Source: Strongylocentrotus purpuratus
Lineage: Eukaryota > Echinodermata > Echinoidea > Camarodonta > Strongylocentrotidae
Direction: 5' to 3'
Length of the DNA: 64,000 nucleotides
Assembly: GCF_000002235.5 (NCBI RefSeq)
Contig: NW_022145543.1
Location: 1,426,001-1,490,000, forward strand
The number at the start of each line of letters is the position of its first letter. Within the stretch, counting starts at the first letter, position 1. A program made the translations under genes and the position numbers. The notes below the pieces were generated by a model that ran no database searches, was not told the origin of the DNA, and saw nothing but the letters and a program-made list of their open reading frames with translations. Of this stretch, positions 57,795 to 64,000 are shown piece after piece.

Positions 57795-57995
57795 CTAGTC
57801 ATCATCCTCAGGAACAAAGATATCATACTCCTCCAGGAAAGCAGCCCCTTCCTTGCTGATTGTCGCACCAAAATAAAGGAATGGGACTACCACAGCAACA
57901 ACCTTGGGCAATCCAAACCGCATTGAAAATGGGGCAGACAGCAAACCGCCGTTATCATTTGTGGTTCTATGTCGTACCACAGTGCGCAGACAAAC
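57795..57995 (-). CDS. SMDT1: EMRE (essential MCU regulator), last coding exon
   Basis: The exon encodes 66 residues, beginning VCLRTVV and containing SMRFGLPKVVAVVVPFLYFG, then ATISKEGAAFLEEYDIFVPE with DDD and a stop. Human EMRE reads SFGLLRVFSIVIPFLYVGTL, then ISKNFAALLEEHDIFVPEDDD, so the match covers the whole membrane helix, the GxxxS motif (GATIS) and the acidic C-terminus. EMRE is a single-pass inner mitochondrial membrane protein that keeps the MCU calcium uniporter open and binds MICU1 through its acidic tail. The exon is bounded by an acceptor (TTTTGTTAG before GTTTG) at 57995/57996. The exon(s) coding the mitochondrial targeting peptide lie further right and were not found, so the gene is partial here. 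Confidence 0.85.
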   Translation of the reverse strand, partial: VCLRTVVRHRTTNDNGGLLSAPFSMRFGLPKVVAVVVPFLYFGATISKEGAAFLEEYDIFVPEDDD

Positions 57996-58976
57996 CTAAC
58001 AAAATTTAGTAAATAAAATGAGAGAAAAGAGGGATTAAAAATGGTCTTCATTTCCATCAGGAAACACAGCAACAGAACCTTAAGCCGCATATGCCTCAGG
58101 GTGTAGATGATAACTATGGTATTAGGGATTTATAAGGGCAGCTTTCAAACTTGTTGGTGGATGTCCAAGAGTAAACTCAGTTCATCATAGAGGCTGTAGA
58201 GAGCCTACTACACATGCCCCCCAAAAAATTTCCAAGATCGGTTGAACTTTTTTAGACCCCTCCCCAGGACGTCAATAATACATGTACATTTGTATGTGCG
58301 CCCCCCCCAAAAAAAAAAAAAAAAAAAAACAAACGTCAAACTCTGACTACGGCCCTGCATGTCTGCAAATCACCCTCGTCTTATCCTCAAGGGCTAGGTG
58401 ATAACATGATATTGATATTACCTAGCCTTCGTTGGAACCCATATACCTCCACATACTGGCTAAAGAGTGATGTAAAAAAAAACTAAATTGCATTGCAAAC
58501 TACTTTTCATTTGTGTTAAAAGGGTTGCCCGCAAGGAGTTCTCTAAATTCAGCAAACTCTGTGCGTGCACCTTAGTACACTAAAATAATCACTATTATCG
58601 AAAGTGAATATCAAATTGGCAACGCAAAAACAGCAATTTTCATGTACATGTAAACCACATGTATTTGTATTTAGTATCCATCTCTGGATATGGGCTTCCA
58701 ACAGAACAAACATCGTGAACTCTGGTGAGAGGTCAGCATTTTTTCAATGTTTATCGCATACTTAGCTTGTTATCATCAGGAACATGTGAAAGGTACCGGT
58801 AAGCAAAGTGCTATCACCCCAGTATCAATTTTCATGTTTTAGGTTAAATTCTTAACTCATTTCAAAGTGCTTTGTACGAGTAGAAAAAATAGCCCCAAGG
58901 TGGTTTGCGAGGTTTGTCGAGTGCGGGCATAGATGATTACGAACATATTTAAGGTATTGTTTACATCACTTTTCAT
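57996..58976. other. Probable EMRE intron
   Basis: No coding exon recognised. Contains a C run and an A run at 58301-58329. The upstream EMRE exon may be here undetected, or beyond the window. Confidence 0.4.
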
Positions 58977-60565
58977 GCACTCCAGCAAAGCATAGAGAGT
59001 CAATGCTAATGCGTATTGACCTCTAGCACTGCATACATGCTGTGAGGCAGGGACCTAGAAGTCAATACACAAATGCACACACCACACAATATTGCATAGA
59101 CTGTACACAATCATGTCGATGCAGCTGTAAGTGAAGTTTGACACTAGACTTACAATTTGAATTTTTAAATTATTCTTTTTAACATCAGTAAGTTGAAAAA
59201 AATGTATTTTACTGCTATTTAGGTGTCATCAATTGTCACTAAAGTACCGATTTTTAGTGAAATCAGTAAAGTTTTGTACAGTGGTGTTTGAAATGTTGAG
59301 AATCAAAAGCACAGCTTTTACTAGACCGAAAGCTTCAGTCTCTATATCGTCGGTTGTTCCACTGAGACTACGTCTGGCTCCACTAAACCTCCGGATATAG
59401 AGACTGAACGATCGCCGATGCTGCCCTGATGCTAAGTTAAATCCTTTTTTTTGTAAGAATCGCATGCACTAACATAATAACAATTGGCATTTGGCATTTA
59501 CAATTGGCATTTAGAATTAAACCACACATGATAAACATTAAGAAAATATGTACCTTGGACCTCTGCATATGAAATCTTCTTCAAAAAAGTGTTATTATCT
59601 CTTCCACTTGACTGTCTTCAGACGTCAGCCATCTTGAATCAAAGTAATGAATATTCATGACAAAGTTTTTTAGTCTCCACCCCATTGACCTCATTCATAG
59701 ACGTGTTGTCTGCTTCACGTGTGCGCGCTATCCTCGACGTGACGCGCAGAGGAGCTAGCCGAGGCGAGGTCAACCATCCTCATTATCGTATTTGAATATT
59801 CATTAGCCACCATTTTGATTTCTGTCGGTCAGAATGCTTGATGTGGGTCATCGAGAAGCAGCCAAAAGCTCGGAAAGTCCTTTTATTTCTTTTATATTTC
59901 TATTTCGTGGGGAAGGGGGGTAAAAAGGGAACTTTTAGGGACCGACAATTGCCTAGAAAATTACTGCAATTGAAGATAAATGATGTATTTCTCCTCAAGT
60001 TTGTCATGTTTGTTGGAGGGGCCTATCGGCTAAAATCTAGCCGTGATATCTTCAACATACGATGGCATAGGAGATCGTTCAGTCTCTATATCCGGAGGTC
60101 TAGTGGAGCCAGATGTAGTCTCAGTGGAAAAACCGACGATATAGAGACTGAAGCTTTCGGTCTAAGCTTTTACTACACAGCCAGGATAGTAATGCTCCTA
60201 CATGTATGTGTGTTTTCATGCAGGGGAATGGGTGCCAATTAATGCTTCATGATATCAATAACATATTTCATATTATCACCTCTTCGCCTAGCCCTACTAG
60301 TAAAAGGGGAAGTCCACCCTGATATTAAGTTTTTATACAATAGTATTATGATGGTGGTTATTTTACCTGACTGCTAAGAAAGCATATTTGCTTGTTTTAA
60401 TAGTCTAGAAGCAGTAAAAAGGGAGGAAGAGGTCAGTGCAGTGAAAGTTTGAGCAAATATCAATTAAAAATAAGAAGGTTATGAGATTTTAAGTTGTCAT
60501 CAGTAAAATCAAATAAGTAACACTGTAACGCATTAGCATTGACTCTCTATGCTTTGCTGGAGTGC
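58977..60565. repeat. 38-bp perfect inverted repeats flanking 1.5 kb
   Basis: 58977-59014 (GCACTCCAGCAAAGCATAGA...) and 60528-60565 are exact complements. Outside and inside the 38 bases the symmetry stops at once. The Mutator-like element lies between them. Confidence 0.8.
59322..60164. mobile_element. Mutator-like non-autonomous element
   Basis: Terminal inverted repeats of about 100 bases starting TAGACCGAAAGCTTCAGTCT, flanked on both sides by the nine-mer AGCTTTTAC (59313-59321, 60165-60173). A nine-base duplication with long inverted ends fits Mutator-like elements. Each arm also contains a sub-palindrome (TTCAGTCTCTATATC and its complement). The interior (59460-60040) is less AT-rich, with CGCG motifs and two CCATNTT-type sites; no transposase. 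Frames at 59229 and 59838 run through the repeats and are not genes. Confidence 0.85.
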
Positions 60566-61359
60566 TTTAGGCTTGGCTTTGTACAAATGACCTTGTCCGA
60601 CTCAAACTTCAATTTTCAAAGTCAAACTCATTCAAATGTTCGAAATTTGAAAGAGATTTGTGGCACATTTACTCTCCAGAATATGAGGATTAAGATGAAA
60701 TCAAGCACTAGAAGAATACAACAGAAAATTATTGTCAATTTTAAATGAAATGTGAGGTGCGAACTGCAAAGGGCCGAAGACATATAGGGCCTCCAAAAAA
60801 TGTCTAATAAAATATGGAAACCCACCAGAAATAAATTTAACCAGCAAATAAATCAATACGTGGGATAATGTTGAGAGTGGGCGTGAATGAATGTTGATCA
60901 TTTCATGAAACGAATCTATGATAGGTATTTTTTCTAATAAGAACTTACCCTGTTTTGATTGGCACGAAGTCTATTTGGTGCATTTCTCATGACAGAAACC
61001 AACCCTCTTCCAATAAATGACATTTCGAATTTTGAGCAGAAATGAACGACAAGTAAAACAGAAATAAACAATTTGCGGATGTGTGGCTTCACAGGGCCCG
61101 CAGAAAAAGCCAAAAATTTAAGATAAGTAGCAGCTCCTTAGCCAGTTGCTACTGTTTGATGTTGTTGTTATATAATTGCTCTTTTTGTTCTCGTTACTGT
61201 TTCTTGTTTTTCTGCAGTTGTTGGCTTGTTGCTGATATTTCAGTTACTGTTAAAAATAATAATCTTCTTCTTCTAGCTTTTTTTTTTTCTCTTTCTTCTT
61301 CTTCCTTCAAATTCTGTCAAATGTTCTCTCTACTCTTACAAACTCGTTTTCAATTTATA

Positions 61360-61360
<1 letters not shown>
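60566..61360. other. Region without recognisable gene
   Basis: AT-rich; a pyrimidine-rich stretch from 61260. Nothing identified. Confidence 0.5.

Positions 61361-61428
<68 letters not shown>
61361..61428. repeat. (CT)n microsatellite
   Basis: About 33 CT repeats with one interruption. Confidence 0.95.
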
Positions 61429-61689
61429 AGAGTCGCGAATACTTTATGTAGTTATATTGATACTCTATTCTATTTACTTGTAAATACTTGCATGATGAAG
61501 TCTGGAATACACTGAATCATAATCATTTGTTGAAACAGATAATAGGCCATTTATTTCAAAGGACTTTATAGAAGGAGTATATATGCAAAGCTTTTTTTTA
61601 ATTATTTTTCTCTTGATTAATTGGTACAACACTGGCAAGACTAATATGCAGACATAATAGGTCACTCCGTGTTGGCAATAATATGTATT

Positions 61690-61906
61690 CTATAGCCAGT
61701 AGTTGATCTATGATCCACATAAATTTGATAGATTAGAAGTTCGATTTAAACACCTTCTCATCTAATGTTTAAAGTCGTGGAAGAACAGGCGTATTTTGTT
61801 AATACGCCTGAAATGGGCTATCCGCCGTATATCTCATTTATGTATGTATTTGTATGTTGTGATGATTTTATACGGAAATAAAAACAAACAAACAAACAAA
61901 AAAGAG
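61690..61906 (+). mobile_element. LINE 3' end with (CAAA)n tail
   Basis: A 3' UTR-like stretch with TTAATACGCCTGAAATGGGC, then GTATTTGTATGTTGTGATGA and an AATAAAAACAAACAAACAAA tail. 5'-truncated. The frame at 61796-62065 continues past the tail and is not one gene. Confidence 0.5.
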
Positions 61907-62243
61907 GGGCCTAGTTACATTAATAAGAAATGTATAACTCAAACATTTAATTACAGACTCGGCCTTGGTGATGTGCATTTTTCCATACCTCGCATAAAAA
62001 CAAATTATGGAAAAATATGTCTCAGTGTCTCAGATATAGGGGATCCAAATTATGGAACGTACTAATCGGGTTTCAAAGTGGCGGATTGATGTCAGTGATG
62101 GATATCAATATAAATGTCGGACAACCCCAACATTTTCTCAACTATATTGGTCTTAAAAAAAATTAGAGTAAAAATCATCGGACATCACTGCATAGGCAGA
62201 GTCTTTTTCACTGGAGAGGAATGAGCCATAATCCTGACTCAAA
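61907..62243. other. Region with a possible LINE fragment
   Basis: Plus strand 61945-62065 encodes FNYRLGLGDVHFSIPRIKTN followed by YGKICLS, weakly like the C-terminal region of LINE reverse transcriptases. Not certain. Confidence 0.3.
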
Positions 62244-62903
62244 CATGGCCCTGGGAAGCGGGGGTGCTGGGGGTGCTGCAGCACCCCCGGAATTTTTTCA
62301 GGGGGGGCACAGCACCCCCTGCAAAAAAAATTGGTATGATATGTTTAATGTATATTATTATGTGCTTCGTTTACAAAACTGTCACACAGCCGACAGCTAC
62401 AAATGAAGATTAGAAAGAAGACAATTATAACGTTATATATTTTTCTTTCACAAAATCCTATAAAATGTATCCCTCGAAGAGAATTTTTTTTAATTTGTTT
62501 TTTTTATATATGTTCAAAATTAATAATAGATAATTAAATAAATTTAAAAAATTGTGATAATTGGTGACCCAAAATGAAAATGACAGACCTTACCCCCCCC
62601 CCCCCAATACCGAACGACCAAATTTTCAAATTATGGGACACATAACAACAACAAAATATGTCCTCTTACCCCCCCCCCCCCCCCCCCCCCCCCGCTTATC
62701 CAGCGGCTAGCTGAGTCGTAGCAAAAAAAATTGGACCAAACAAAAACAAGAAAAAAAGTCTTCTTACCCCCGCCCCCCCCCCCCCCGCTTATTCAACGGC
62801 TGGCTGAGTCGTTGCGAAAATTTCGCAGTATATATATATATCGAAAAAATCGTTCCCAGGGACCTGCAGCACCCCCGGTGACAAAATCGTTCCCAGAGCC
62901 CTG
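62244..62903. mobile_element. Non-autonomous hAT-type element with C-run interior
   Basis: Ends CATGGCCCTGGGAA and, inverted, CAGGGCTCTGGGAA (12 of 14), flanked by identical eight-mers GACTCAAA (62236-62243, 62904-62911). A GGGGGTGCTGCAGCACCCCC palindrome lies near the left end and CTGCAGCACCCCC near the right. The interior carries, inverted, the CGACTCAGCCAGCCG..TGAATAAGC-plus-G-run segment found in the element at 41630. Confidence 0.85.
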
Positions 62904-62911
62904 GACTCAAA

Positions 62912-63412
62912 CCCCAACGAGTATCTTTAATTGTATCATGATTTGCATCAGTTAATTTCAATTTCCTTCATTATATACTAATATTGTCCTACGGTAGCCT
63001 ACGTAGATATATATAGAGCTATTCCAGCTAGGGTAGTGGCTTATCGAAAGGAAGGGGGGCAGAGGAGACACGTGCCCCAAGTGGCACTTGGAAGGGGCGC
63101 GTGCACGGTGCACACACAAACAAAGTGGAATGTGCGCCCAAATAATTATGAAAGTGAATTGCATCAGGTAGGCCCTATGATTTTTTTTTTCTCGTTTTGT
63201 TAAGGTTTAAAATCCACTAAAAATTCAGTATAACTTTGCTTTGTTTGGTAATCCTCTGCAAGATTTCTCCTTGGCATATTCATTTATCTACCGCTCATAA
63301 TAATTATGCAGGGCGCTCAATCTACGCTTTGAGGGTTAAACAAAATATTTATTTTTTAACCTGGGCATCTTAATTTTTTTTTTATACTGTCTATCTTTTC
63401 TTGATTTCAATC

Positions 63413-63456
<44 letters not shown>

Positions 63457-63621
63457 TCTTCTTCTCTTTCAGTTCATATCTTAGTCCTCCATTTCTTCCC
63501 GTTCGGCCCCATCAATCCCTTTATAGCTGCATGGAATAGAAGAGAATAGAAATGATAGAATTGATTGACTCTTGCGACCCCCTTCTGGGGTATGAGAGTA
63601 TACATTTACACGTCATGATAA

Positions 63622-63657
<36 letters not shown>

Positions 63658-63664
63658 AGTGCCA
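62912..63664. other. Region with CT microsatellites, no gene
   Basis: (CT)n at about 63413-63453 and 63625-63656. Otherwise nothing recognised. Confidence 0.6.
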
Positions 63665-64000
63665 TTTTGATTGACTTTGGCGATCATGCTGTTCCACAAC
63701 CCTCAGTTCCTAGCCTTCTGTATTAGTACCACTCCCAGTTCTTTCACTCCTCTCTCTTCCAACAATTTCTGCAGACTGTCCATCCAAAGTATCCTCCTTC
63801 TTCCCCTACTCCTTCTTCCCACAATTTCCCTGCCAAAGCAAGATTCTCTAGGCCTTCTTTACGTGTAATGTGACCCATGAACTTCAACTGCCTAATCAAC
63901 ATCTCACTATCATTTTCCTTTGCACTCCAGCTCGTGTAAGAACTTCCTCATTCCTAACTCTGTCAGTCCAGGGGATTTTCATCATTCTTCGCAACTTTCC
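63665..64000 (-). mobile_element. LINE C-terminal fragment running off the window
   Basis: The minus strand from 64000 reads GKLRRMMKIPWTDRVRNEEV, then RQLKFMGHITRKEGLENLAL and AGKLWEEG. WTDRVRNEEVL...FxGHIxR is the usual end of RTE-like LINE proteins and is comparable with the end of the LINE at 32001, though a different subfamily. At least one stop interrupts it near 63720. Confidence 0.7.

Noticed and set aside
59838-60242. 134-residue basic protein
   Set aside because: Its C-terminal half is translated from the terminal inverted repeat of the Mutator-like element, and the mirror-image frame at 59229-59465 shows the same residues.
61081-61515. 144-residue Ser/Leu-rich protein
   Set aside because: Its core is the CT microsatellite and pyrimidine-rich flank; no domain recognised.

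Overview
This is animal nuclear DNA: AT-rich, intron-bearing, with SINEs, several LINE families, short DNA transposons, microsatellites and homopolymer C runs. The one recognisable single-copy gene (the last coding exon of EMRE/SMDT1, on the minus strand near 57.8-58.0 kb) is metazoan-specific. TRIM-gene expansion together with tRNA-derived SINEs suggests a marine invertebrate deuterostome, most likely an echinoderm. That taxon call is an inference; I cannot name the species.

The main content is a tandem array of six plus-strand TRIM-like genes (RING, B-box, coiled coil, short Ser/Gly tail, no SPRY or NHL domain), with coding starts at 7740, 15077, 22857 (degenerate), 37398, 45194 and 52430. 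Each copy is the same cassette. It has a conserved promoter with a TATA-like box and usually a TGACGTG motif, then a non-coding first exon ending at a GTAAGT-type donor. An intron of 0.6-1.7 kb ends in a pyrimidine tract and CAG, and a single coding exon and a shared 3' flank follow. Copies 1, 4, 5 and 6 look intact. Copy 2 has lost its C-terminal tail through a deletion that fused it to spacer DNA. Copy 3 has lost its start ATG and one RING zinc ligand and carries two insertions in its 3' end. The window opens inside the 3' flank of a further copy ('copy 0') lying to the left. Neighbouring coding starts are 7.2-7.8 kb apart, except 14.5 kb between copies 3 and 4, where transposable elements have accumulated.

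Layout: 1-6.8 kb, 3' flank of copy 0, a decayed EMRE exon and the spacer block; 6.8-9.1 kb, copy 1; 9.1-13.1 kb, spacer closely resembling the first 6 kb; 13.1-16 kb, copy 2 with a broken foreign element in its intron; 16-21.5 kb, LINE remnants, a satellite that switches orientation, and MITEs; 21.5-24.5 kb, copy 3; 24.5-35.9 kb, a transposon nest (two SINEs, remnants of at least three LINEs, foldback palindromes, an inverted piece of array spacer, a hAT-type element); 36-38.4 kb, copy 4; 41.6-43.6 kb, a hAT-type and a Harbinger-type element; 44.3-46.2 kb, copy 5; 48.8-50.4 kb, a mariner-type element with a nested insertion; 51.5-53.4 kb, copy 6; 57.8-58.0 kb, the EMRE exon; 59-64 kb, a Mutator-like element, a hAT-type element, LINE ends and CT microsatellites.

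The array looks like a birth-and-death family of RING/B-box E3-ligase-like proteins sharing one duplicated promoter. An innate-immune role is the usual expectation for TRIM expansions but is not shown by this sequence. A decayed EMRE exon in the spacer after copy 0, in the same orientation as the real EMRE exon after copy 6, suggests that an older duplication unit reached into EMRE.
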